Numbered from the stretch's first letter, positions 16,429-26,088 are shown. The stretch is 64,000 bases of DNA from Gammaproteobacteria bacterium (GCA_026399205.1 JAPLRL010000045.1:62001-126000), one strand, 5' to 3'. The notes: generated by a model not told the origin, from the letters alone. Translations and numbers: made by a program.

Positions 16429-17495
16429 ATCTATCAATGCTATTTTCAACGGTTAAAATCATCGCAATTATTCAAGTTATTCTCGTCGTTATTTTATTGT
16501 TATTCGCCTATGGTTTGAAATTATATGTATCGGTTCAGCAAAACCGTGCAAAAAAAATAGCGCAGAGACTCCGCTTGATGCTCTTGAAAGCGATGAAAGA
16601 TCCGCGTCACTTTATCCCGACACCGACAAAATTATACAAAAACAATCAGACCCTCTTATTAGAAATCATCAATGAATTCGACGCTGAAACCGCTGTCCAT
16701 TATAAAAACTGGGCACCCATTCGCCATCAACTCATCGAATCCATTGTGCTCCCTAACGCCAGGCGCTATGCTAAATCAAGGCGTTGGGGACAACGCTATC
16801 TTGCCTGTCAGTCTTTTAAGCTCTCTTTACAGGCGGTCGATGAACCTATTTTAAAACGACTCATTCACGACCCCATTCCCATCATTTCCATTCATGCCGC
16901 ATTATTTGCCGTCAATTACAACTCTCAATCACTGGTTGATGCAGTCATTTCTTATTTTGCAAAAGGTCGTCGCATTCAACAATCGTTATATGCACAATTT
17001 ATTTCTAACAAAAGCCCCTCCTTAGAGAAGCTTTTTCACCATCGATTGAACCACGAGACAGATCCTTATATTAAAATATTTTGTTATCGCACACTGAGCC
17101 ACCCTGAATTTACAAGCAAACCCATTAAGCTCGCTTTTACTGATGCACAGTCATCTCATCTAGATCTTCAGTTGGCTGCGATGGTTTACCTCTATCACCA
17201 CGATCCCGCATCGGCCACCCCATTATTTCTTACCTTTTTAACTCACGAGCAATGGGAAGTCCGTGCTAAAGCCGCCAAACTATTAGGAAAAATCGGGCAT
17301 GCAACATTTGCAGTCCCCTTGGAAACATGTTTACATGATAAAGTATGGTGGGTTCGCATGAACGCGGCAGAAGCGCTTGCCGCCTTAGGGGAGCCGGGTC
17401 TTGCGATGTTAAAAAAACAAACGCATGGAAATGACCTCTATGCCAGAGATGTAGCCATGGCGGTCTTAAATGCACGTCGCTCAGAACGCTCTTAA
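16425..17495 (+). CDS. membrane-anchored HEAT-repeat protein
   Basis: 356 residues from ATG 16425, which overlaps the upstream stop as ATGA. Residues ~10-30 are a membrane helix (IIAIIQVILVVILLLFAYG), followed by a long helical region. Its last third shows clear HEAT units (WEVRAKAAKLLGKIG, WWVRMNAAEALAALG), and earlier units are more divergent. HEAT solenoids are scaffolds, and by gene order this one probably links the barrel to the inner-membrane synthase. No catalytic motif is present. The gene ends just before a palindromic repeat, after which the GT2 gene starts. Confidence 0.8.
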   Translation: MNLSMLFSTVKIIAIIQVILVVILLLFAYGLKLYVSVQQNRAKKIAQRLRLMLLKAMKDPRHFIPTPTKLYKNNQTLLLEIINEFDAETAVHYKNWAPIRHQLIESIVLPNARRYAKSRRWGQRYLACQSFKLSLQAVDEPILKRLIHDPIPIISIHAALFAVNYNSQSLVDAVISYFAKGRRIQQSLYAQFISNKSPSLEKLFHHRLNHETDPYIKIFCYRTLSHPEFTSKPIKLAFTDAQSSHLDLQLAAMVYLYHHDPASATPLFLTFLTHEQWEVRAKAAKLLGKIGHATFAVPLETCLHDKVWWVRMNAAEALAALGEPGLAMLKKQTHGNDLYARDVAMAVLNARRSERS

Positions 17496-17498
17496 CTA

Positions 17499-17568
17499 CG
17501 TCATCCCGAACGCAGCGAGGGATCTCCTGTTACCCTGGTAGAGATCCCTCACTGCGCTCGGGATGACG
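17499..17568. repeat. interspersed palindromic repeat, family A (copy 2)
   Basis: Arms CGTCATCCCGAACGCAGCG and its near complement ending GGATGACG surround a short spacer. It is the 'cccgag/gaggg' subtype of the family and starts four bases after the HEAT gene stop. Confidence 0.85.
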
Positions 17569-17631
17569 CAGTCGCTTAATGTAGGTCTCATCGAGCCGGC
17601 GAGCCCAGATTGACGTGAGGGGTTACAAAAA

Positions 17632-19017
17632 ATGATATCTGCTATTTATTATATTTCCATGGTGATATTAGTCTATTTCACCATCCTCTGGATCGGATAT
17701 CTTATTTTTTTACTATCTACATTCTTTACAGTGATTAGTAAATTTAAAGAAATCGAGTTTAATGACATTATCACGACATTAAACACCAACCCCTTATTAC
17801 CCATCACCATCATTATTCCCGCTTATAATGAATCCTATCGCATCATGAATACCATCACCCACCTACTCAATTCAGATTATAAAAATGTTCACATTATTGT
17901 CGTCAATGATGGTTCAACAGATCATACATTGCAGCTATTAATTGAAACATATGCCCTCATCAAAACCCCTCCTGCATATAAAGCAGTGAAACAAACAGGC
18001 AAGGTCATCGATTATTATATTTCAAAAACCATCCCCAACTTCTTAGTCATCGATAAAGAACATAGCCCTTTTGAGAACTCTGCAGCTGACTGTATTAATG
18101 CAGGCATCAATGCGTGTCGCACCCCCCTGCATATAACTGTGGACGCAGACACTCTTCTAGAAAAAGAAGCACTCACCCGCTTATTATTTACGTTTCTTAT
18201 CTCACCACATTGTGTTGCAGTGGGTGGCGCTATTTATGTCCCTGACGTCGTTAAAACGAAAACGCAACATATCTTCAAAAAAAATATTCCCGCTAACCCC
18301 GTACTCGGCGTGCAGGTTTGTGAATATTTGCGATCATTCATCTATGGCCGTGAGGGCTGGAGCATGTTAGGTGGTGCGCTGTGTCACCCTGGCGCATTCA
18401 CTTTATTTGAAACCAAGGCAGTCAGAGATGTCGGCGGATGTGATTCTTATAATTTTTCATATGATGCTGAAATTACCATGAATCTACACCATACCATGCG
18501 TAAACGAGGCTTCCCTTATACTATCGCTTTTGCACCCAGTGCGATTTCTTGGTCAGAAGAGCCAGATACATTAATAGGCTTGTGGCGTCAAAGAAATCGC
18601 TGGCAACGAGGGTTATCACGCTGTTTATCTCTTCATAAGGGCATGATTCTCAACCCATCTTACGGCATCATCGGCTTAGTGGCCTTTCCCTATTTTATTT
18701 TGTTTGAAATATTTGGCCCGGTGGTTGAAGGCATCTCTTATCTTATTTTTATTTTAGCTTTATTTTATGTGCCTCTCGACTATCACGCGCTGGCTTGGTT
18801 ACTGATACTTGCATGGAGTTACATGCTGTTTATTACTCTATCTTGCGTGATTTTAAGCATCTTAACCCACAATAAATATTATGCAAAATTAGACATCCTC
18901 CGTCTCTTTGGATTCACCTTTATCGATATGGTTTTTTATAGACAATGGAGAGCGTTTTGCGCTTTATTCTCATCCATTCAATACATCATCAATCGCATCA
19001 AAGGAAAGTTAGAATAA
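17632..19017 (+). CDS. processive family-2 glycosyltransferase (polysaccharide synthase)
   Basis: 461 residues with an N-terminal membrane helix, a cytosolic GT-A domain and about three C-terminal helices (from ~345), the layout of BcsA, PgaC and hyaluronan synthases. Motifs are VVNDGSTD (90-97), DAD at 171-173, the acceptor-site YDAE (277-280, in place of TED) and QRNRW (320-324), the QxxRW signature of processive enzymes. It should polymerise a UDP-sugar and extrude the chain through its own channel. A stretch at ~110-150 between the first motifs is longer than usual. There is no PilZ domain. The stop overlaps the next start (TAATG). Confidence 0.88.
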   Translation: MISAIYYISMVILVYFTILWIGYLIFLLSTFFTVISKFKEIEFNDIITTLNTNPLLPITIIIPAYNESYRIMNTITHLLNSDYKNVHIIVVNDGSTDHTLQLLIETYALIKTPPAYKAVKQTGKVIDYYISKTIPNFLVIDKEHSPFENSAADCINAGINACRTPLHITVDADTLLEKEALTRLLFTFLISPHCVAVGGAIYVPDVVKTKTQHIFKKNIPANPVLGVQVCEYLRSFIYGREGWSMLGGALCHPGAFTLFETKAVRDVGGCDSYNFSYDAEITMNLHHTMRKRGFPYTIAFAPSAISWSEEPDTLIGLWRQRNRWQRGLSRCLSLHKGMILNPSYGIIGLVAFPYFILFEIFGPVVEGISYLIFILALFYVPLDYHALAWLLILAWSYMLFITLSCVILSILTHNKYYAKLDILRLFGFTFIDMVFYRQWRAFCALFSSIQYIINRIKGKLE

Positions 19018-19946
19018 TGGCAACTTATATGGTAACCGGCGGGGCTGGTTTTATCGGATCACAATTAACCGATAAGCTAATTGAATTAGGACATCACGTC
19101 ATCATTGTTGATGATTTATCCAATGGTCAACGGATTCATCCCAATGCGGTGTTTTTTAAACGAGATATTACTCAATTAGAAGCCATACACGATCTCTTCA
19201 ACAACTTAGATGGCTGCTTTCATCTTGCAGCTATCCCTCAAGTTGCCCTTGATTTCGACCAATGGCTACCAACACATAGTATTAATTTATTGGGCGGTCT
19301 AAATATCTTTAAATCAGCACTCGATGCAGGGAATATCCCGGTGGTTTATGCTTCATCTTGTGCGGTTTATTCTAACTCCACTCACTTTCCTTTAACCGAA
19401 GATCAATGTCTTTATCCGCTGTCAGCCTATGGCTGTGATAAATTATCCACCGAATTAAATGCCAATTTTTTATCTCACGCCCATCAATTACCCTCGCTAG
19501 GGTTTCGAATTTTTAATGCTTATGGCCCCTATCAACCGATCAACTCGCCCTATTCAGGGGTCATTACACGTTTCATTACAAAACTCATCGCGGGAGAACC
19601 TCTCATCCTTTTCGGTAATGGCGAACAAACCAGAGATTTTGTGTTTGTTGAAGATATTATTCACAATATGATCAAAGCCATGAGTCAGTTCCCCTTTCAT
19701 TCAGACGTTATGAATTTATGCACAGGTATACCAACCTCAATCAACCAACTGGCAACCACCATTGCAGCTATTTTAGAGAAAAAATGCGTTAAACATTATC
19801 AACCAACACGGCCAGGAGATGCTCATGAGTCTCTCGGTGATCCTCAAAAAATGAAAAAACATGGGTTCAAGATCAACCACTCTCTTCAACAGGGGTTAGT
19901 TAAAACCGTTGAATATTACCTTCAACATAGCTATCCGTCATCCTGA
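19017..19946 (+). CDS. second NAD-dependent SDR epimerase (UDP-sugar 4-epimerase-like)
   Basis: 309 residues from ATG 19017; an upstream open stretch to 18945 lies within the synthase gene and is not used. Motifs are GGAGFIGS (8-15), IIVDDLSNG, YASSCAVY, catalytic Y138-x3-K142, FNAYGP and RDFVFVEDI. All are typical of the UDP-glucose/UDP-GlcNAc 4-epimerase branch. It overlaps the synthase gene by one base and probably makes its donor sugar. It is distinct in sequence from the epimerase at 13778, so two different sugar steps are likely. A family A palindrome begins before its stop codon. Confidence 0.87.
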   Translation: MATYMVTGGAGFIGSQLTDKLIELGHHVIIVDDLSNGQRIHPNAVFFKRDITQLEAIHDLFNNLDGCFHLAAIPQVALDFDQWLPTHSINLLGGLNIFKSALDAGNIPVVYASSCAVYSNSTHFPLTEDQCLYPLSAYGCDKLSTELNANFLSHAHQLPSLGFRIFNAYGPYQPINSPYSGVITRFITKLIAGEPLILFGNGEQTRDFVFVEDIIHNMIKAMSQFPFHSDVMNLCTGIPTSINQLATTIAAILEKKCVKHYQPTRPGDAHESLGDPQKMKKHGFKINHSLQQGLVKTVEYYLQHSYPSS

Positions 19947-20000
19947 GCGTTAGTTGTTCTCCTGCTACTTAGTGGAGATCAACTAGCGCTCAGGATGACG
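19936..20000. repeat. interspersed palindromic repeat, family A (copy 3)
   Basis: Arms CGTCATCCTGAGCGTTAGTT and complement ending CAGGATGACG. The left arm overlaps the last codons and stop of the second epimerase, so the repeat supplies the C-terminus. It lies between convergent genes and could terminate both. Confidence 0.85.
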
Positions 20001-20016
20001 TGGGAGTTAACCTTCA

Positions 20017-21741
20017 TCACCCATTCAACGCATTCACATACTCCACCAACTGATCAACAAATAAGGGTTCTGAAAAATAATACCCTTGCGCGTAATCACA
20101 ACCGTGTTCCTGTAAAAACATCAGCTGGTCTTGTGTTTCCACGCCTTCAGCTACCACCTTTAATCCCAAATTATGTGCTAGCTGAATGGTTGATTTAATA
20201 ATAACAGCATCATTTAAATTGATTCCAATGTCCGTAATAAATAACTTATCAATTTTTAAGATAGATATCGGTAAATGCTTCAGTAAACTTAACGAGGAAT
20301 AGCCTATCCCATAATCATCGATAGCAACCCGCACGCCATGCGCCGTCAACCTTTTAATATTCTTGATAGCAATTTCAGGATAGCTCATCAAAATCGTTTC
20401 TGTGAGCTCCACAACGAGTTTATTGGTCAATAGGGTATGTTCTTGCATGCTTGAAAGAATAAACTGATCAATATCATCTGACGTAAATTCCGTCGCAGAC
20501 ATATTCACAGATAGAAACAGTGGCGATTTTAAGTCCATACGACTGTAATCGTTCAGTGCTTGTTTGAAAATCCAGCGACCAATCGCCGACATGCTACCAA
20601 TTTCCTCTGCATAAGGAAGAAATTGATCAGGGTACACTAATCCTAGTCGTGGATGCTGCCAGCGCACCAGCGCCTCTATGCCACAGCACGTTAACTGCTG
20701 CAATTCTATAATAGGTTGAAACTGCAAACGTAGCTCTTGATTGCGAATTGCGTGCCTTAATCCATTGGTAATGTGTAGATTTTGCTCGCTTTGTTGGCTA
20801 AGCTCTTGGGTGAAAAATCGATATTGATTCTTGCCATGGCCTTTAGCCGCGTACATGGCTGTATCCGCATTTTTTAAAAGCTCGGTGACATTGGCGCCAC
20901 AAACTGGATAAACGGCAATACCAATACTGGCATTGATACACACCTCTTTTTCATGAATTAAAAATACCCGCCCAAGTCGTTCTAAAATAGCGCGAGCCAC
21001 AACAGCCGCATAATCAGGCTTTCTTAAGGTATTTAAAATGATAACAAACTCATCCCCCCCCAATCTTGCAACCGTATCGCCATGACGAACATGCCGTAAT
21101 AACAGCGTGGACACTTCCTTAAGTAACGTGTCTCCCACTGCATGACCAAACGTATCATTCACCGCTTTAAAATCATCTAAATCCAAATAAAGCACTGCCA
21201 TATGTTGCTTATGCTCATTGGCGTAGTCGATAGCTTCACCAATTTTCATCTCTAAATGAGCGCGATTAGGTAAGTCCGTCAAAAAATCATGTGTAGCCGT
21301 ATGGTGTAGCAACGCTTCAGATTTTTTGCGCGCCGTAATATCTCGCAGATTGACGACAAAACAAGGTTCATTATTCCACACCGTTTGCAGAACAAATACT
21401 TCTGTAACCGTCTCACCACCGGCAGCATTTGGAATACGCAACTCGGTTGTTGTTTCTGTCTCGCTCGCATTGTCAAATTGCATGGCATCAATATTTAAGG
21501 CCAAAGGTTCGCCAAGCAAATCAGCCAGGTTACGATCAAATAATTTAATGGCAGCATAATTGGTATAAACAACCATGTTGTCTTGATTGACTATCAGCAC
21601 TCCATCCGCACTTTTGCCAACAATATTTAAAAACGCAGCGCTGCTCATTGCAAGCTTTGCGTTGAGTTGTTTGATATCAGCGCGCAACGCCTCTATCTTT
21701 ATCCTCAATGCGCTCAAGGTTTCCGTCTTGTTTTTTCTCAC
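20017..21741 (-). CDS. PAS-GGDEF-EAL c-di-GMP turnover protein
   Basis: 574 residues from GTG 21741, chosen for the AAGGGGGG ribosome site; the frame is open from TTG 21756. A short coiled coil (~15-35) precedes a PAS domain (~40-160). The GGDEF domain (~165-325) carries an intact RLGGDEFVII. The EAL domain (~340-574) carries IEALVRW, ELTET, IDDYGIGYSS and KIDKLFI. Both catalytic signatures look intact, so it could make or degrade c-di-GMP. There is no membrane segment. It follows a receiver-domain gene by 15 bases and faces the polysaccharide operon tail to tail. Control of the synthase is a reasonable inference, since many synthases of this class respond to c-di-GMP. Confidence 0.92.
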   Translation of the reverse strand: MRKNKTETLSALRIKIEALRADIKQLNAKLAMSSAAFLNIVGKSADGVLIVNQDNMVVYTNYAAIKLFDRNLADLLGEPLALNIDAMQFDNASETETTTELRIPNAAGGETVTEVFVLQTVWNNEPCFVVNLRDITARKKSEALLHHTATHDFLTDLPNRAHLEMKIGEAIDYANEHKQHMAVLYLDLDDFKAVNDTFGHAVGDTLLKEVSTLLLRHVRHGDTVARLGGDEFVIILNTLRKPDYAAVVARAILERLGRVFLIHEKEVCINASIGIAVYPVCGANVTELLKNADTAMYAAKGHGKNQYRFFTQELSQQSEQNLHITNGLRHAIRNQELRLQFQPIIELQQLTCCGIEALVRWQHPRLGLVYPDQFLPYAEEIGSMSAIGRWIFKQALNDYSRMDLKSPLFLSVNMSATEFTSDDIDQFILSSMQEHTLLTNKLVVELTETILMSYPEIAIKNIKRLTAHGVRVAIDDYGIGYSSLSLLKHLPISILKIDKLFITDIGINLNDAVIIKSTIQLAHNLGLKVVAEGVETQDQLMFLQEHGCDYAQGYYFSEPLFVDQLVEYVNALNG

Positions 21742-21756
21742 GCACCCCCCTTTCAA

Positions 21757-22167
21757 TCACAGCGCACTAACGCCCGAACTCAAGCGGGCAGGCTTATCTA
21801 ATACGCTCTGAGCAAGTGCTACGATTTCCACACTGCCTATTGGCTTTCTTAATAATTGAAAAGGTAAGCCCATTTTCCGCGCTTCATCTAATTCGATTAA
21901 GGATTCTCTATGAAAGGCAGTCACAATGTAAACCGGTAATGTCATGGATAGTTCACGAATTTTTTGCAAGGTCGCAACTCCCCCGATCCCTTGCAAATTC
22001 AACCCCAGAAACACCAACTGATAAGGTTTGTTCTGAAGTGCAAGAAGCCCCTGCTCTCCGCTATTAGCGGTCGTCAGACTATAGTCTGTGTCTTTCAATG
22101 CCCGCTCAAACGAACGACGGATTGACGCTTCATCATCAATCACAAGAATATGGTTCTTCCCACTCAT
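21757..22167 (-). CDS. response-regulator receiver domain lacking the phospho-acceptor Asp
   Basis: A 136-residue stand-alone receiver. The acidic pocket D11-D12, the switch Thr (T83 in IVTAF) and the conserved Lys (K108 in RKP) are present. The phospho-acceptor position, normally Asp in LLDLNLP, is Gly 55 (FLGLNLQ, codon GGG). It therefore cannot be phosphorylated there and may be a pseudo-receiver that signals by binding partners, or it may be decaying. It is the first gene of a two-gene unit with the PAS-GGDEF-EAL gene. Upstream on this strand, 22222-22353 holds an AT-rich region and an inverted pair TACCAT/ATGGTA that may be its control region. Confidence 0.88.
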   Translation of the reverse strand: MSGKNHILVIDDEASIRRSFERALKDTDYSLTTANSGEQGLLALQNKPYQLVFLGLNLQGIGGVATLQKIRELSMTLPVYIVTAFHRESLIELDEARKMGLPFQLLRKPIGSVEIVALAQSVLDKPARLSSGVSAL

Positions 22168-22353
22168 CAGCTCAGCTCCCTGCCTTTTAAACTGTGTTTG
22201 TAACTACTCTCGCTCCACGTCATCCCGAGCAGTTACCTGTGTTTTACGTCAGTCTACCATAAATTTTGTTTTTCTTTGATTGTATGGTAAAATCAGAGAC
22301 TAACCGTGTTTTTTTATTGCATTATATATATGAACAGTAACTACCCACCCCTA

Positions 22354-22438
22354 CGTCATCCCGAGCGAAGCGAGGGATCTCCCATCAGATGGCGTTGTGC
22401 CAAGACAACGAGATCCCTCGCTTCGCTCGGGATGACGT
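22354..22438. repeat. interspersed palindromic repeat, family A (copy 4)
   Basis: Long perfect arms (ACGTCATCCCGAGCGAAGCG and complement) enclose a ~27-base spacer that itself contains CGTTGT/ACAACG. It ends 13 bases before the start of the next gene, so it forms part of that gene's leader. A partial left arm also occurs at 22216-22231. Confidence 0.9.
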
Positions 22439-22451
22439 GCGAGCAATTACG

Positions 22452-23522
22452 ATGAGCAGAACAGTAACTCAACTTCTAGGTGACCTGCAACCATCAACTC
22501 TCCCCCCCGCTAACAGACTAAAAACACTACGAGAACTATATAGCGCGCTCACCACAACGGTAGGCTACATCCCACCCAAACCCCGCGTTAAACCCCCTTC
22601 TTTTCTAGACCGCCACCCCAGACTCAAAGTGGTCCTTTCCTTGGCCTTCGCAGGATTCGTGATTTTTTGTGATGGCTTCGTCGGTGTTTCAACGATTCTA
22701 GGCGAACTCTTAACCTTAGGGGGCGTAATATTCGGATTGAGCTTAGGCGTTGGTCTCATTCTCATGGCACTGGTCATCCTATTACAACTGAGTTTATTAG
22801 CTAAAGTTTTGGATTTACCTTTTTTAAAACCACCAAAAACCATCCAACATCAAATCGAAGAGCGCGTTTTGTTAAAACAAATTGCGTCACTCATGGAAAC
22901 ACGCTATTTTTACCGCGCTTGTCAAAACAACACGGTATCTCAAGACGACCATCAGGCATTAGTCGACATGATTGCTAGCCGAGCCAAACTCATCGAGCAA
23001 CACGCTGCAAAATTAGAAAAAACAAGACAATCTAACAGGCTCTCTATTTTTCGGTTCATCGCTATTACCTCTTTTGCTCTATCCAGTTTATGTGCCGGAT
23101 TCTCATCAGGCTATTTTTTTGTCGATGCATTAGCCCTATGCTTTCCTTTTTTTGTTCCCATATGGTTACCGATTGTCGTTGGGTTATTGGCAGGGATATC
23201 CGTACTGGCCATCTTTTGGGACAGCCAAAAAAAGGAGGTATCACAAATGGTCGAATGGGCTTGTAATTGTAATAAAAGCTGGATTGAAGACATGACTCAG
23301 GATATCATTTTACCCGAAACTGATGTTACGATGGCAGCATTGGCTAATCACATAAAAATAGCATCACTATCCGGTGAAGAACAGGCCGCTTATCGGCAAT
23401 TGGAGGAGATGGCTCCGCGCTCAGAGAGAGCAAGACGAGCTTTAAGACTATTTCAAACCAAGGATGAACCCCATGACCGCACACACGGTATATCGCAAAG
23501 ATTACACCCCGTTTCCGTTTGA
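22452..23522 (+). CDS. membrane protein of unknown function
   Basis: 356 residues from ATG 22452; the frame upstream to 22389 runs through the palindromic repeat and is not used. Two hydrophobic hairpins are visible, at about residues 58-118 and 195-258. Between them is a charged helical segment with ERVLLKQIASLMETRYFYRAC, and the C-terminus is soluble and helical. It is probably an inner-membrane protein with four helices. I do not recognise the family. Its end overlaps the first codons of pepN by about 50 bases, so the two may be translationally linked. Confidence 0.65.
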   Translation: MSRTVTQLLGDLQPSTLPPANRLKTLRELYSALTTTVGYIPPKPRVKPPSFLDRHPRLKVVLSLAFAGFVIFCDGFVGVSTILGELLTLGGVIFGLSLGVGLILMALVILLQLSLLAKVLDLPFLKPPKTIQHQIEERVLLKQIASLMETRYFYRACQNNTVSQDDHQALVDMIASRAKLIEQHAAKLEKTRQSNRLSIFRFIAITSFALSSLCAGFSSGYFFVDALALCFPFFVPIWLPIVVGLLAGISVLAIFWDSQKKEVSQMVEWACNCNKSWIEDMTQDIILPETDVTMAALANHIKIASLSGEEQAAYRQLEEMAPRSERARRALRLFQTKDEPHDRTHGISQRLHPVSV

Positions 23523-26049
23523 ACTCAATTACGTTCACCTCTGCTTTGATTTACATGACCATGAAACTTTTGTAGAAGCAGAGCTCTCTTTCCAAAGAAA
23601 AGACAAAGGTGCACTCCATTTATATGGCGATAGTTTAGAGTTGATTTCAATTGAATTAGAGGGTCGTCCATTATCTGAGAATGAGTACAAACACGTTGGA
23701 ATGGATTTAATCATCGAGCAAGTCCCTGATCAATTCGTTCTCAAAATCAAAACGAAAATATTCCCCCACCTGAATACCCATCTATCCGGTTTATATCAAA
23801 CCAATCAGTTGTTTTGCACACAATGCGAAGCAGAGGGCTTTAGGCGAATCATGTACTTTCCTGACCGCCCTGATGTGTTGACCGTGTATACGACTCGAAT
23901 TCAAGCGAATAAAATAGCTTTTCCTATCTTGCTATCCAATGGTAATTTGCAAGAAACAGGCGCATTGCCAGACGGCCGGCACTGGGCGCAGTGGCACGAT
24001 CCCTTTAAAAAACCTTCTTATTTATTTGCATTATTGGCAGGCGATCTGGCCTTGGTCAAAGAAACATTTACCACTTGCTCTGGTCGCGTCATTAATCTCC
24101 ATTTGTATGTCGAACACGGTCAAACAGATAAATGTGCTCATGCCTTGGCTTCGCTACAACACGCCATGCGCTGGGATGAAGAACACTACGGCCGCGAATA
24201 TGATTTAGATACATATATGATCGTCGCGGTGAGTGACTTTAACATGGGTGCTATGGAAAATAAGGGCTTAAATATTTTTAATGCAAAATATATTTTAGCC
24301 AGCCCCAATACGGCAACAGACACTGACTATACCAGCGTCGAAGATGTCGTTGGGCATGAATACTTTCATAATTGGTCGGGCAACCGCGTGACCTGCCGAG
24401 ATTGGTTTCAGCTCAGTTTAAAAGAAGGCCTCACGGTCTTTCGTGAGCATGCTTTTTCGGGTGATCGCTACGCAAAAGCGGTAAAACGCATTGCCAATGT
24501 AAAGCTCCTCCGTCAAGTCCAATTTCCTGAAGATGCAGGACCTTTGGCACATCCTGTTCGCCCAGACTCTTATGAAGAAATTAACAACTTTTATACGGCG
24601 ACAATCTATGACAAAGGATCTGAAGTCATCCGCATGCAGCATACGATATTGGGTGCAGCAGGGTTCCGTCAGGGCATGGATTTATACTTCGATAAGCATG
24701 ATGGAAAAGCTGTCACCATTGATGATTTTGTGGCTGCAATGGAAACCGCAAACCACATCGATTTAAGCCAGTTTAAACGCTGGTATAGCCAAGCGGGAAC
24801 GCCAGAAGTCCGTGTGGTCAGACAAGATGAACCCGGAAAACTAACCCTCACCTTCACGCAATCTTGTCGAGCAACACCTGAATCGAAAAGCAAAGAGCCC
24901 TTTCATATTCCCATTCAAATCGCAGCGTTCACCCAAGATGGCAAGCGCCTAACATTAGCAACGCCCTGCCTAGAACTCAAAAAAGAAACGCAATCCTTTG
25001 AATTCACCGATCTCCCTGATGGCGTTGTGTTCTCATTACTTCGTGATTTTTCTGCGCCCATTAAATTACACTATCAGCAATCTCTCGCCGATCTCCTTGT
25101 TTTATTACAATTTGAGACCGACGGATTTGCCAAATGGGAGGCAGCACTTCAGCTTGCCTTACGTACGCTAACAGACTGGATAACTCATCAAAAAATCACA
25201 CCCTTACCAGCCTCTATTGGACAAGCCTATTTGCATGTATTAGAAGACGACACCATCGATATGGCGTTACGTGCTGAGTTATTAACCCCACCGTCGTTCG
25301 AGGAAGTGGCCGCTTGCTTTAATGAAGTCGATGTCGACAGCATTGAAGATGCACGCGAGGCTTATCGAAAAGCCTTAGTGAATGTCATTGCAGACAGTGC
25401 GCTGAAAACGGTCGAGACACTATGGCTGGCAGAAACCCATACCATGGAGCCGATTGCATTTGCGCGGCGAAGATTAAGAAACCTGTGTTTAGCCTTACTC
25501 TGTAAAACAGGATCAAAAGAAGCCTGGACCCATTGTTTACGTCAATTTAAAGAAGCAAAAACCATGACGGATGAACTTGCCGCACTCACCCTACTGGCTC
25601 AACATCCTGATGCCACCTTGCGCCAAGATGCACTCGAGCGTTTTTATCAACGCTGGGGCAACGAAGCCTTGGTGCTCGACAAATGGTTTTCAGCCCAAGC
25701 CGCGGCCGATCATCCTGCCGTATTGCAACAGATCAGAGCGCTACTGCTCCATCCCAAATTTAACATGACCAACCCCAACAAAGTGCGCGCAGTGATCGGC
25801 GCATTTACAGCGGTTAACCCACGGTATTTTCATGCATTGGATGGGAGTGGTTATGCGTTGCTCACTGAGGTTGTATCCACTTTAGATAAAATTAACCCCC
25901 AAGTTGCTGCAAGGTTGATCACGCCGTTTACACGCTTTCAACGCTATGAACCCCAGCGTCGTGCCTTAATGAAAGCACAGTTAGAGCATCTTGCGAATCT
26001 AGATTTATCAAAAGATTTACGTGAGATTGTGACGAAGACATTGAAATAG
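23473..26049 (+). CDS. pepN: aminopeptidase N (M1 family)
   Basis: 858 residues from ATG 23473, which has AAGGA eight bases upstream; ATG 23464 is also in frame. The M1 exopeptidase motif GAMEN is at 259-263. The zinc site is H295-E-Y-F-H299 with E318 (KEGLTVFRE). Length and motif spacing match E. coli PepN closely, including the C-terminal helical superhelix (from ~545). It is a cytosolic broad-specificity aminopeptidase that completes peptide breakdown. No signal peptide. It overlaps the end of the upstream membrane-protein gene and is followed by a double palindrome. Confidence 0.95.
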   Translation: MTAHTVYRKDYTPFPFELNYVHLCFDLHDHETFVEAELSFQRKDKGALHLYGDSLELISIELEGRPLSENEYKHVGMDLIIEQVPDQFVLKIKTKIFPHLNTHLSGLYQTNQLFCTQCEAEGFRRIMYFPDRPDVLTVYTTRIQANKIAFPILLSNGNLQETGALPDGRHWAQWHDPFKKPSYLFALLAGDLALVKETFTTCSGRVINLHLYVEHGQTDKCAHALASLQHAMRWDEEHYGREYDLDTYMIVAVSDFNMGAMENKGLNIFNAKYILASPNTATDTDYTSVEDVVGHEYFHNWSGNRVTCRDWFQLSLKEGLTVFREHAFSGDRYAKAVKRIANVKLLRQVQFPEDAGPLAHPVRPDSYEEINNFYTATIYDKGSEVIRMQHTILGAAGFRQGMDLYFDKHDGKAVTIDDFVAAMETANHIDLSQFKRWYSQAGTPEVRVVRQDEPGKLTLTFTQSCRATPESKSKEPFHIPIQIAAFTQDGKRLTLATPCLELKKETQSFEFTDLPDGVVFSLLRDFSAPIKLHYQQSLADLLVLLQFETDGFAKWEAALQLALRTLTDWITHQKITPLPASIGQAYLHVLEDDTIDMALRAELLTPPSFEEVAACFNEVDVDSIEDAREAYRKALVNVIADSALKTVETLWLAETHTMEPIAFARRRLRNLCLALLCKTGSKEAWTHCLRQFKEAKTMTDELAALTLLAQHPDATLRQDALERFYQRWGNEALVLDKWFSAQAAADHPAVLQQIRALLLHPKFNMTNPNKVRAVIGAFTAVNPRYFHALDGSGYALLTEVVSTLDKINPQVAARLITPFTRFQRYEPQRRALMKAQLEHLANLDLSKDLREIVTKTLK

Positions 26050-26088
26050 TAGGCAACGTCTCTAAGGCTTTAATACACTCCGATCAGT

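Noticed and set aside
22389-22451. Upstream start for the membrane protein before pepN
   Set aside because: Those codons fall inside a palindromic repeat, and the ATG at 22452 begins the natural sequence.
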